In this document: positions 1 through 13,000 of the stretch, in pieces | Layout of the letters: each line of letters opens with the position of its first letter | Numbering within the stretch: position 1 is the first letter of the stretch | NCBI RefSeq assembly: GCF_000699445.3 | Contig: NC_067197.1 | Location: forward strand, 22,427,809 to 22,491,808 | DNA from: Schistosoma haematobium | Taxonomy: Eukaryota; Platyhelminthes; Trematoda; Strigeidida; Schistosomatidae | Reading direction: 5' to 3' | Length of the DNA stretch: 64,000 nucleotides | Made by a program: the position numbers and the translations under genes | Notes under the pieces: generated by a model | What the model saw: the letters and a program-made list of their open reading frames with translations, nothing else | Told to the model about the DNA's origin: nothing | Databases searched by the model: none

Positions 1-1140
1 TAATATAGTCAGATGAAACTACTGGTTTCTTTCATTTTGTTTTTTAGTTCAAAAGAATAAACATTGAGAAACGATGGGAAATTAAAGTGTTTCTACTTAT
101 AAGCTTGGTTTATCAATAAATGTGGTATAATCAATTCAGTTATGTTTTCTATTAATTCAATATGTATTAGTATTTATAATTACAGAATGTATGTTAGATA
201 TTGAATGTTTATTAAATTCCTTAAATTAATCAACAACAAAACAGAATTACTTTTCGGTAGTCTAAATATTGATCTACAAATAACACACGTATCCAAAGCT
301 GGTGACCTAGAGATCACCATTAATTTAATTCCATTTTGTTATAAGATGAATACATTTATTCAACTATATAGTTTGATTACTTAAAATAACATAACTAGAA
401 TGACATGAAAGATTTATTGTAATTTTATTACGTTATTGTAAAGTAAGATGAATTTTATCGAATGATTGATGGTAAAGGAAAATAAATAAGGGATAACTTC
501 TTTTTTTTCTTTATCTTCTATAAGCCAATTCCATGATAAAATGAATTCATTATTTGTATTGTTACTTAAGGGACTGAGTCATTATGAGATGATTAAAAAC
601 CAAAGAGCACTAAAAAATTGTTCTGTCCTAGTGTAGGCTTAATCAGAATTGCACATCTGCAAATTGAGAACCTTCAGGTGTCAAAGGAAGAACATAGCCT
701 TCAATTTATCGAGTTGGCATTAAATGATTTACATTATTAAACTAATTCATTTCGCTGGTTTACAACTCATTAGTCTAGGTGCTTATCTATTATCTCAATC
801 TTAGAAAGCCATTGGTTTGGTCTTTGGTACAGTCATGGATATTTACTACTTATGAGTTCCATACTAAGCTTAAACATCTTTCCAGTGCTTCCTGCTATCT
901 AGTGATTTGAAGCTTCAATCTCAACAGTCTTTACAACAACATAATAGAAATCTTAATTTGTCATCAACAAATAACTGATTATTTAAATGGATTCTCATGT
1001 GTTTACAAGTACATTTACAGTGTCCAATTGAACACAAATCATACTAATTAGTATAAATCATTCAAAAACCAATAGCAAAATAAGATTAAAAGTTTTAGGA
1101 ATAAAAAAAACATTCTTAAGAGATTTCACAGGTTAATGTA
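1..1140. other. AT-rich DNA, no feature recognised
   Basis: I see no convincing reading frame, RNA gene or repeat of known type here. The sequence is AT-rich with scattered short homopolymers. Confidence 0.5.
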
Positions 1141-1162
1141 ACATAAAAATATAATTTAATAA

Positions 1163-1262
1163 ATTTGATTGAGATCATGAACCGATTAATGTTAGACCAC
1201 CATTGAAAACCTGGACGCACTGGACGGTAATCATGAACCGATTGATGATCTCAATCAAAAAC
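1163..1262 (+). repeat. SINE-tail-like fragment
   Basis: This piece carries the motif 'tagaccaccattgaaaacctgg', cut here to its recognisable core, followed by 'gcactggacgg'. The same motif ends the larger SINE-like repeat at about 1552-1590. The phrase 'gatcatgaaccgatt' occurs twice inside this segment, at about 1173 and 1227, and again near 8839. It looks like a partial copy of the same dispersed family, broken and partly duplicated. Confidence 0.5.
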
Positions 1263-1329
1263 CTGATAATCTCCACAAACTCTAGACTGATAATTATCAT
1301 GTGCTCACTGGTGACTAGCTTTGAGAGGG

Positions 1330-1595
1330 AATTCTCGTAGTTCTAATGAAAGGCCGTGACCAGTGGGGCTAATTCGTGTCGGGTAGAGACAGGTATCTAC
1401 CTCAGTACAATGGAAGATGGTCGCGCGATTTCGTGGATTGGTTGAGGTTGGACAGTGACACCATAGGAGGCCGGCCAGGTGATCTAGAGGTTAAGTGTTC
1501 GCGCGCGAGACCGATCAGTCCTGAGTTCGAATCCCGCGAGCGGGATCGTGAATCTAGACCACCATGGAAAACCTGGAAGCACTGGACGGTAACTT
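1330..1595 (+). mobile_element. tRNA-derived SINE-like element
   Basis: The segment is clearly more GC-rich than its surroundings. It carries an internal RNA polymerase III promoter layout: an A-box-like block at about 1480-1490 (TGATCTAGAGG) and a B-box-like block at about 1523-1534 (GAGTTCGAATCC), some 33 bp apart as in a tRNA gene. The 3' part ends in the 'gaccaccatgg...cactggacggt' motif that recurs elsewhere in the window. The 76-codon open frame over it is a by-product of GC content. The Smalpha SINE of S. mansoni also has a tRNA-like part but includes a hammerhead ribozyme; I do not find a hammerhead core here, so this is either another family or a copy lacking that part. Confidence 0.6.
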
Positions 1596-2380
1596 TGGTG
1601 CATTAGAAATCTTACGCCATTAGATTATTAGACTTTCTCAATCTTATGATTGTGTTGTTACTAACTAAGGTGAGACTATAAATAATGGATGACTGATATA
1701 ACAGGATTAAAAAGCAAAATTACATTCTTTTACTCATTGTGAGCTATATTCAACATTACTTCAGTTTAAACTCAATATGATGATTATTTAATGTAGTATT
1801 TTGTTTTGTTTTCCAGTGTGATAATTTATTTGACATAACATTAATCGAGTGTGGCGTTCAGGATATAATATTCTTGTATTAAATTAACAAGAACTATGCT
1901 CGGTATGACACGCAGCATGTGATTTTTTATATCTCCGAGTATTTTTCATATATGTGATTTCATCCTAATTAATAGTTGATATAGGTGTATAATCAATATA
2001 TGAATGAGTGTATTTTCGATTAGAGTCGTAGTCCTGTTCCGGGTTTAATAGATCTTCACTCGTACTAGTCTTAGTGTTTTTACTTTGTGCCGTGGTAATT
2101 ATAGTGGTTCCTTATTTTACAAGTAAAAGTAATAATCAATTCCGACATAAAAATTAGCGACGATCAGACATAACGACTCAATCATAACAATGTCCTTTGA
2201 ACGAATCTTATGTGGCCTTGAGAAACTTCAGCCAATCAGAAAACAGTCAGTACAGGGTAAAAATATATTATACAAAATTAAAAAATTAGAGTGGATATAC
2301 TTCTCTAAAGACTTCTCAAGGTTAGAAAGAGGCTCTGCAGTTCTGAAATTATAATATATACGGTACAGGAACTAATCCAT
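1596..2380. other. intergenic, no feature recognised
   Basis: AT-rich DNA without a convincing frame or repeat signature. Confidence 0.4.
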
Positions 2381-2384
2381 TTGA

Positions 2385-3130
2385 CTGCATCATAATCGAC
2401 CTCTGGAGCCATGGTGAGGTCGCGAAAATTCTTTTAACCTCCACATCGCTTCTATATTAGCGCTGTGTACTCCCATTGTGGTAACTACAAAACGTGGCTT
2501 GTGAACGACGATATGATGCACGTAACTATGTCTAGGTAGGCATCGATATGCTCTCCAGTCATTCGTGTATATTGTGGTACCCGGTTGCACATACTCTCGT
2601 ATAATTGATATCATCTTTATATCCTGTCGGTTTCTTACGCCCTAAAAGTATCCCTTTTGAGATAACCAATCATATAGACCAAGAACCTGCTAAGTATACT
2701 TAAGGGAGTGCTACTTACCCAGTCTGCTCTAACACTTCAATCTCGACTGTTTCGTCGATTTCTACGATTCTCCCGATTTCTCAAAATGACTGATTTAAAC
2801 TTGTCATTTTCATGGAACATATATATCGACAGTATTCGTGCCATTGAGCTGCCGAAGCTTCAGTAGCATATGCAAATTTTGCAGCCAGTGTTACTGGTGC
2901 TTTTATTATCTAGTTTACAACAATTATCATAATCTGTCTTAGTGTCAATCGGGATCGAGTGAAAAAAGTCCCCGTTCTGGCAGACTTTTCCCTCCAATAT
3001 TTATTACATCGAAGTACAACATCGTTACGATAGTCTGCACATTTTCCAGTAGAATTTTGAACACCGCTTCTCAGTAATCCCGTCTGTTGTAACCGCTCAA
3101 CTACAGCTTCCTTTAAATCAGCAGTAAACT
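2385..3130 (-). pseudogene. decayed Merlin/IS1016-like DDE transposase
   Basis: Read on the minus strand, the segment gives pieces typical of the ISXO2-like (IS1595/IS1016) transposase domain in the right order. These are a 'GTFFTRSRLTLRQI' block (about 2970-2930), 'VEIDET' (about 2770-2750) holding the first catalytic aspartate, 'IIREYVQPGTTIYTNDWRAY' (about 2610-2545) with the second aspartate in TNDW, and 'GVHSANIEAMWR' (about 2480-2440) with the N-x-E block. Stops and frame changes separate the pieces, so no active protein is made. Merlin elements are the eukaryotic members of this superfamily and are known from Schistosoma. I did not find terminal inverted repeats, so the ends are approximate. 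Confidence 0.75.
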
Positions 3131-6100
3131 GATTTCTGTGACACTGAAATCATTCACTCGCTTCTGATTGACTCGTCCATAAATTATAGACTCGCCCTAA
3201 TTGATGTCTATTGCTTTCACTATTTAGTGCTTGTACATTCTATATGGCTATTGGGTCATTAGCTCACTTTTCTTTTTGTCTGTTTTACTTCGAGAATCTC
3301 GCAATCCCCCAGCACACAAGGTACTTTTAGGTTGAACGCAAACCTACGAAAAGGCTAAACACAACATTTATTCCTATTAATGTTTCTCCTGTTAACCAAT
3401 AAATAAACGCTAACATCCATTAATTTGATTGTCTTTTCTTGAAATATAAAGGCTGTCTTGCAAATTCCGAACTTCTCTTTTTATTCGTTTATCGATTAGA
3501 TCCGTCCTCGTATTAATAGTATTCCCCAACTTTAATATTTCAGAGCCTAATTTGTACAAATTACAATAAGTTTAGTTTCAGAAATAATGCGGTAAGAAAA
3601 CGAATACGGGAAAAGAGAATGGAACCTTTGATTATTTATTGGTGAATCTTATATACCTAAAACCTACTGCAAACAATTTACGTTTTATTTGGATTTAAAA
3701 ATCAGTCAAATAGTGAATATAGCAAATTTAGCTGAAATATCGAGTCTTCAATAAAGGACTGTAACCACACTCCTACTTGGCGTTGAAACTTCTATTATTA
3801 TGTTTCGATTTATGTATTTAAAGGAAGTCATTGTCACGAGTCTAGGGTGTTTCATTTTTAAAGCTAATCCATATAATTTTCTGAATATAAATTTAATAAA
3901 TGTTCCTATGAACTTCGTTCACTTAGAAGTGGTAAAAACTATCATTTAGGTATAGTCAAACAAAATCCAGGGACCCAACTACACTTGAGAAAATGCGTTT
4001 CTTCACAGTATAAATTAGCCGAATCTTTTGTTTCGACACATGGAATAAGAAATTAGAATCGCACATTTATCAGACATTCCATTCATAAATAGCTATTCAA
4101 ATCGAGACGTGTAAACAGTTTATTTCTTTACCAAATCAAGCGGTTCATGGATTTTATCTTCCTTGCATTGACTACGGGTAATAAAAATTCCTTCCAAGAC
4201 TGTTTTTCAATAAAAACGGAAAAGTATAGTTTGATGTCATTAAATACATTGGACCAATATTAAACTTAATATTTCTAATAGATTATATCTGCATGAAAAA
4301 ACCCTAGATTAATATCATCAACTAAGAGAAGTCTGAATTCATCTAATATTAATGATCTATGTTTCATGTTAATTAACCTATGGATTATTTATGTAGATGA
4401 AAAACAAAATTGTCAAAATAGTTCTCGGAATGGGATTTGGACCTAAGGTATCTTGGTAGGAAATAACTTGTTTATAATGTGATTTTTCTATTTTACAATT
4501 CAATAGTTCATAAATTCCCGTGAAATATAGTGTTAAAATCTTCACAAAATCGTCCTTCTGTTCACTTCGAGTCTACAAAGTCATCGTGGTTTATATGCCT
4601 TTTAAAACTTAACCCTAGAACATGATCACCACACATCTTAAAATACAAAAGTTTATAACGTTTTTACTTTAGTAAACGAGTTAGCAAATATAGAAATGTT
4701 TTACAAAGAAACGACTTGTATTTTAAACATAAACCAATTACAGTTCATAACAGTTCTATATTTAAAACATGTTCAGACCTTTCTCACTTATACCCCAACA
4801 TAACGATTTCTCCATTTTAAATTTAATTTAACTAATGACATAAGTTGATTCATGCACTTTTACTAAAAGCTTACAACTTATCATGAAGCTAAATATGGAA
4901 ATTCGAACCAAGCCGCAATAGGTGTAGAGATACTTTTCTTTTATGTGTCTTTTATAAAAAATAGAAGGAGGCGACGAAGAAACTATTACTAAAGAACAAT
5001 TCATTGTAATATTGTATATTTCGTGCTGAAAATTCTTTACTATAACCAAGACAAATGTTGCTGAAGAAATTGACTTTTATTATTTTTAATGACTTTAATT
5101 TGAAAATCACTGGTCCCTATTCCTCTACTAACTATTATATTAAAGGTATTTTCCACAATACACTAAGTAAAAACATAAAACAACGAGAATGGCAAAAGAA
5201 AAAAATATATACAGCAACAATTAATAAACAGTTGAGATTTACCCATGTTTATTATTAACATTATTGCTTTCATTACTAATTTACACAATTATTTCAATAA
5301 CAAACAAACAAAAGAACACAACTTATCTGTACATTAAAACAAATAATTGATCATAGTTAATATGGATGAAAACTATACTAACAATTATAACAGTGAATAT
5401 TGCTTATTGAAATGAACAAAACAAAACAAAACATTTCCCCTAATATCTTTCTTGTTTTACATTAATATACATTACAAATAAAAAATATAGATTAGTTGGA
5501 GAGATTATTTCATATGATAATTAGTTTTTCTTTCAGAAGAATGAATATCTCCAAAAAAAAGGAATTAGTTAGTTAACATTTATGAATTAATTAAAAGTAA
5601 AAAATAAACGAGACATGAAAATTGAAATGATAATGATTATAGTGATTAAGAAAGGCATTGAAAAAATCTCAACATTTAAACAATACAATTCAATGTAGGA
5701 GATTCATCAAAGTAAAATTTGTTAAGTTACATAGTAGGTTGTGATTATATAACAACTGTTATTATTAGTATAATAATTGGTGAACTTTGGCAATTGAACA
5801 ATAATCTTTTGAGATCAAGAAGGAGAATGAAAAAAGGAAGAGAATCAGTAATGAGGAATGTACACATGTATGTATTTCTCTATTTCTTACTTAGAATCCA
5901 TTAGATTCAAAAACAGACAAACATGTATTGAACAGCAAGTCTATAATAAGTAGTGCTGGTTGTTTGGTGAGCAACAGAGAACAGAGGTAAACACATATAG
6001 TTCCTGTGTAAAAATAAAATAGTTGGAAGGAAACAAGCAATGGAATACAGTAAACAAGAAAGTGTTGATGAATGATGACTCAGTTTAAAAAACAAAACAG

Positions 6101-7044
6101 TGACAAAACAAACCAACAAAATAACCGCCATAACAATTACAATGATATAGGTAAAAAATAAGTTAATTTTGATAGTATTGCAAAATAAATTATTTACGTT
6201 AATCAATAATAAAGAATTTTCTTCTAATCGCATTAGTAGTAGTGACAATCATAGTAGTACAATTCATGTAATCTGAAAAATGTGCAACATTAACAATGAA
6301 AAAAAGACACATGTATGGTCTGATTGAGTAAAGACAATGGAACTATCTTTTTGGTAACATTTTGTTTTCCCCTTTCCCTCCCCTACCAACATACACACTC
6401 GTTTTCTCCCAAATAAATGAATTAGGGAACCAGAAAGTAAATATTATCCGTACACATTGAATTGATAAAGTGAAGAGAATAAGTCACATTGAGGATTTTA
6501 TTTCTTGTTAGTAATGATTTTGCAAACTGTACAGTTATATATATATATATACGTGTACATGTAACATTTTCCAGATAATTGAGGATAAGATGAACAAATA
6601 AATAGTACGAACTGTAGTATATATATTATGATGAGGAATGGAAATACCGGATATGAAAGATAATCATACAATTTATGAGTAAGTTTTTCTCTTTGTTCAC
6701 TTTACTCTTAATTATACATAATACCAGTGGAATTTTTCTTATTCATAATTTACACACATGCAAAAATAGTTAATTTTGTTTACAAACAATTAACTAATAT
6801 GAATATAATTACATTAATGCCCTTTTTCACATTAACGAGAAGAAATGAAAATAATATGAATTGGGTTTCATTAATAGGGAGGAATTTTCTTTTTTGTTCT
6901 TTTTTGGATTGACTGATTGGTTGTGGAAAATATATATATGTTTAATAATTATAAAAATCATTTTATGACCTATATTTGTGTGTGTGTGTGTATTGGTAAT
7001 ACAAATATCACAGTATAACACAATAAATGATAACTCAATTTAAG
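3131..7044. other. AT-rich intergenic DNA downstream of the WDR20-like gene
   Basis: There is no gene I can support. The largest minus-strand frame (5907-6248) is AT-driven and hydrophobic with no family resemblance. Small simple repeats occur: a TA run near 6537-6551 and a TG run near 6977-6991. Part of the stretch next to 7052 may be 3' untranslated sequence of the gene that ends there. Confidence 0.4.
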
Positions 7045-7050
7045 TTTATT
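7045..7050 (-). terminator. candidate polyadenylation signal AATAAA
   Basis: AATAAA on the minus strand begins 2 bp after the stop codon of the WDR20-like gene. The region is AT-rich, so chance matches are common; the real cleavage site may lie further downstream. Confidence 0.25.
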
Positions 7051-7052
7051 TA

Positions 7053-10000
7053 TTATTGAAAAACTTTATTAGATGTTGAGGCAGATGAATCCCAATCATT
7101 TGAATGACATAGTGGTATTTGATTAATCGATGTATTTTCTTTCACTTCAACCTGAAATTTGAAGGTGAATAACAATAAAGACCCTTTCACATGATAGAAA
7201 ATTTATTTCTAACACATAATAAGCAAATGAGTATGGATAGCACATATGAATACTAAATATGAACTAATATTGTCTATATAACATGAATGTTATCTGTATA
7301 AAGATGACGATTTATGAAATGATGAATTTTAGTCAATTGAAAAAGTAGTGTACTATCAAATTGTATAGTTAAAATTATATTGAAATTTGAAAAGGTGACA
7401 AGTTTCTTCGATATTGACACAAACAGATAAGCAGTAGTTTGACTATAAGCACTTCAACAATATCCACTATGATGAATTATTTCCAACCTCGTTGATACTA
7501 ATTCACAATTAATTCCTACCGTTAAGTGGTTTATTTAGTGGTTTTATTCGTTTCAATATCACCCTATTTTTATGGATTTATTCTTTGTATATTACTTACT
7601 ATTTGAACTGATACATTTTTCTGAAGACTTATACGTAATTTTATAAGTCTGATATTAAATATTGTTCAAATATAGCGTTATGTTAAATCGATACACCTAT
7701 TAGATTGCATTTGGTTTTTATCATTTCAGCTGTGTATCAGCCAACTGGATTAAAAATTCCATATTCTTTACCTCACGGAACATCTCTATTGATATCGGTT
7801 AGCAAATATACCAATTATCCACATATTTATTACATTTTGAAATGAATTGAACGAACTGTAATGAATTAAGAATATTCTAAATTTTTTTTTTTTCTCATTC
7901 AAACTGAACAAATTACACCATATTGTGTTATACTCATGTCAGTCTTGAATAATTGCGACAATATATGACGTTGAAACAATCACTAAAGTATTGAGTGATA
8001 ATTATAAATAAAATCACATAAATTAAACATTATTACATAAGAAATAACTTACAGGTCTTTGCCATGCCAAAAACAAGCCTTGCTGATCTACAATATGAAT
8101 CGTATCACGACGAAAGACAAGATCAGTTACTCGATCCTTTAAGATTCGTGTACATACAAGTGGTTCAAGTATAGGTACATCACTGATTCGAGGGCACAGC
8201 GGAGAACCGAAAATACTATAAAAAAAAATTAGAAATGACATTTTAAGATCAACCGATAGCACAATAAATAAAGATGGTTTTTACAATAAACCGTTAATGG
8301 TCAACTCAAATGTGGAACTTATATTGAGAATGTAATGATAGTGGTACGTCATTTTAACGCCTAAGCTGGTAGAATTAGTTAGTCCCAACGTAGAACCTGG
8401 TACATATGCACATCCGTTCAAGTTTTCATAACCCATTAGCACAGAGAAATGAAATTGTCAGGCCAAATCTCAGAATAGTGGAGGTAGTAACAGTATCAGT
8501 GGTGATGAAACTAGGTATCAAAAATACTATACGACAGGAAAATATAAATTAGTGAAATAAAAGCGAAGAGTGACGAGAAATCTATGATCTCAGAATCTGG
8601 GAAAAAAGAATAAATGCACCTGCGCCACTGCAAACGATTTTGAGCCGTCATCCAGTCTACAACCATTGTTTACGATAATAGCGTGGACCCCAACCCGGTA
8701 GTCTATGTTGTGACTTTGAGTCTGGCTAGTTATCACGTGATTTATTCGCCAATCGAAATACGACTTATCCACTCTTGCACTGTGCTAAACCAATAACTAG
8801 TATGGGGGTTGTGGAGATTGTTAAGGTTTTGATTGAGATCATGAACCGATTGATGTTAGACCGGTATGATCAGCCTAGTGTCTTTATTATTACTTTGTTC
8901 GCCTAGCCCGTCCAGTTGAGTCCAGAACACCAATAACAGCTTCCACTATGCGAATCACTTATTTCAAACACACTTCGTTTATAGATCAACCAAACAGACC
9001 GCATCACATCATAAAATAGGAAATAACATTTATACACGATCAAGTCGAAATGTGGCTGTGAATGTGGGAGAGTGCAATCAATAAACTGAACATAACTTAA
9101 GAACAGTAAATCGTATAATAATAATCTATAGGTCAAAATGAAGCTTATAATAATAAGAATATGGGATATATAAGCTAGTTACTGAATAGGAATATATATA
9201 TCGGAAGTTACTCGTAATTTAATCTTCACTAGGATATAATAGTCTACACCTATTAACATGGCTGTTTAATCATCTGTGACTTTATGGACTGACACCATGT
9301 TTTTGTTTGGCCGCCCCCAGCTTTCTTCTGGCCTACTCATACACAAGAAAGCATCGCCCGTTGAAGTAGGCGGTAGTTCGGCATACGTAACACATGTCCC
9401 AACCACCTAAGTGATGTGAACAGATAAACATAGAGGCCAGGACAAACAACGGAGGCTATTTTTGGGGACGTTATTTCACTCAATTCAAAGTTGGTGGAAT
9501 ACTAATATTTAATTTTCTTTCTAGCTTACTGTATAAACCATGAGCTTTCGTTTAATGTATGATTCACTGACATACCCATTTCTGTTCCAAAGCTATTTTT
9601 ATTTAAACTCAACCTTTTGTACTCTATTTTTCTTCCCCAATGCCCAGTTCGGACGTAATTGTATTTTTTTTAATTTTATGTGTTGTGGTCGTGTTGGCCA
9701 CATATTTATTTATGTATCTTTTTACTTTAATCTGAGTGGAGAATCGGGAATCATGAATAAATTGAATGGTGCTCCAACTGACTCATCTTTTCTGTCGCTT
9801 GTCAACTAATCAGATGATAGAATAGTTTTTGTATCTCTACCCAAGGCCGTCAATATCAGTTCGGACTCACGCATTTCTAGACCCAAGGTTAAACCAGTTA
9901 GCCCGTCGTGTCAAGGCTTTGACCTAGATTGAGATAAGTTCTTTTCTGTGTATTATTGGGTAGACAGATCAAGGATGTAATACTCAGTCGGAGATTTGCT

Positions 10001-13000
10001 GCCACATCAATCGATCAGTCATCCTTACTTAATGCCCTATTCCTACTTTAGGCATTGTTTACTCCGAAGTCCCAAAATACACGGGCAATACTTCGCAGAC
10101 ACCTACGATCGAATATTAGTAAATAAAAGGCACTTTAACAAATCTTACGGTATCGCAGCTCAACAAACAGATGACGGTAGTTGGCTGCTGCAAATAACCA
10201 TTTGTTCCCAGCAAGCACTAACTTTAAGTATAGAGACATCGTCTAACATGCAAACCCTCACAATCAACTCAACGATGGACATGAACACACCATATTGTCA
10301 TCAACTAGTGTAGTACAAACTCGACAAAAGATTACAGCTTATTTTAGAGATGCTAAAAATCTGATAATGTTCTAGTGTGAGAACAGTTTATCTAAATTTT
10401 ACTGGACGCAGAAAGCCACAGTAAGAAAATCCATAAGAGTTAACTTTATCGGTGAAGGTCGGGAATATATTTCAGAAACAATTAGCTAATCCGTAAGTCA
10501 AATACGAAAAAGATATTTACACTGAGGTGACGTGGCACGATAGCAGAACACCTGTGTAAACAGCAATACTATTAATCAGAAACCAAAATCAAAATGCGAA
10601 GATAGACTGAAATGATGAGCTTGTGTCACTTTTTACTTTGCACATCATTGACTGACTGAAAGGATTACTTATGAAAAACTCTTAAGGTGTATACGTAAGC
10701 TATTGCAATCACGATAAATGACAGGGTAATTTAAGGAATCAAGATTGCTTATAGAATTTTATAATTATGAATTTCCACCAATGTCACATAAAAATCGAAA
10801 AACTACTAAATAAATGTATTTAGTGTCAGGAGCTTTCATCATATTAGGCCTTGTTAAGAAGTCAACGACTGATAAGTATTTAATTCTAAAAATTGTGCTC
10901 TGAATATATTTCCACTGACGTTTTTAAGTAAGAGTTTTCCAAGTCTTTTTAATTAACTACACTGTGAGTGTATGTTTCGGTGATGCTGCGCGGTTGTCCA
11001 AACCAAAGTGGATGGAGTGGGGTTCGAGCCTGAAACTCAAACTCCTTAACCACCAAGTCATCACTCTATGACTATGTGTAGACTCAAATTACATTTTTCT
11101 TACCGAGAAAAAGGTAGTAATAACAACAGACAGACTACGAGGGCCAACCAGAAAATAAATGAAACAAAAACTATCAAGTACCATTGAGGCTTTATTAGAC
11201 CATAGTCTGAATTTTATGCTTAAAAATTGTCTAAATTCAATGGGATTCTAACTTGTCTGTTTTTCCAATTATACAAAAGTGTTCATCCGAAAACAGCCTT
11301 GAAAAATACTGATTTTAAAACCTAGTGTGAAAGTAGTCAGAAAACATACTTATGTTCAGCTATTGATAACATCCATCTAACTTCACTTAAACGACTCAGG
11401 TTACAAGCTTTAAGTGAATTAGTTGCAGATCCATTAAACTTTTCTGAATTACCAAGACGAGGAAACCGAACACTTGTACTAATTCGATTACTTGAATTTG
11501 AATTTGACCAGTGGAAACCACGAAGTGGGAAAATGGATTTGGATTTATCGGATCCGCTACTGTTTGTCCCGTTCGACGAAGGACCAGATGAAGGTATGGG
11601 ACTGGCAACATTCTTGCGTTTATTCAAGAAACGGCTATCACTCAATTTGACTGGAGGTCGGGTGGAGTGAATATGTGGAGAAGAAACAGTTGAAGAAGTA
11701 GATGAGCCATTTCCTGACTGTGGAGATGGTAAAGTTGTAGATGTATTACAGCTCAAAACAGAACTAGACGTCATATTCAAAACAGAAGAGTTTGTTATAT
11801 GAGGAAAAGTAGTATCACAGGTAAGATTCCCGAAGCTGTTGTCTGAATTTTTTATTGCTGAACGAATAAATGCAACTCCTTGACGAATTATATCATCTGT
11901 CAGATCCCATAAACACAACATAGTGTCATGCCCAACTGAGCCAAGACTAAAAATTAAGAATACAAAACATTTACACAAAAGTTAGGAAAATAATGTGACA
12001 AAAACTGGACTAAACTGTTGAAGTAGTTTTATGGGTGCTCATAGGAATTATTTCAGGCATTTTACATACCATTACAATACTTAATTGGTAAGCTTACACC
12101 GTAAGTAACAGCAATGCAAGTCAATTGTCGGCTAAGAAATAAATATGGAATCACTCACAACGATTTCATACTTTCCAGTAACGCTCACAAGTTACAAGAC
12201 TGTTTACAGTAGTAATCACGAGATGAAACAATGGTCAAAAGCAACAACGATATGGAACTATTTGTACTGAGTTGCCTTTCAGCAGAAATGTTCACTAAAG
12301 ACAACAAAACAAAAGTGTGACTTTTGAATCATCAGGTGTTGCAATCTCTATCGACAAGGTTCTATTTATAGTAACTGATGAATACAAGTGACATAGACAG
12401 GCGAAAACGTAACCACGTGCTTCTACAAGTCCGAAAGTAAATCCACGATATTATTTGATACAAGACTGACAATATCAGTCAGTCAGTTAGTCATAGCTTA
12501 ACGTAAAACGTAACGCATGTTCATCAGTTCAGTTTTTGATATCATATTAGCACAGAGATTTATTTATTTATTTTAACACATAGATATTGGTAAAAGGAGG
12601 CACCAAATACATATGCGCCACACAAATCTCATTCGATATGTGTGAGGGCTGTGATACTACCTGGGTGCCCAAACCGAAGCAGGTGGTTTTCTTAGGGGAC
12701 CACTCCCCGAGCCTTCGACCTGAAGGTCTGATCCACAAGGCAGTGGAGCAAAGTCAGGTTTTGCAGTCCCATTGTAACCGGCGACCAACGATTGGTTCAT
12801 ACGCCATTTGTTCCCGCAGGATACTGGAGCCCATGTGCACCATTGATTTGGAATCCGGTTAAAGCGGCGGACATTCGCTTTTCGTCCTCTCAATTTCGTA
12901 AACAACACCCCCGCCACGAGAAGGCAGTGAGTAGGACTTCCCTGGCAGAGGTTATATACGCGTGACCATGTGAGAGCATTTCGAGAGGAAGAACGGACTC

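Noticed and set aside
5907..6248. 113-codon hydrophobic minus-strand frame
   Set aside because: It is AT-rich by composition, with no signal of a known membrane family and no splice context.
10985..11065. tRNA-like block with a B-box-like GGTTCGAGCC and a possible A box on the minus strand
   Set aside because: Spacing is too short, and no cloverleaf or terminator is seen. At best it is a degraded SINE piece.
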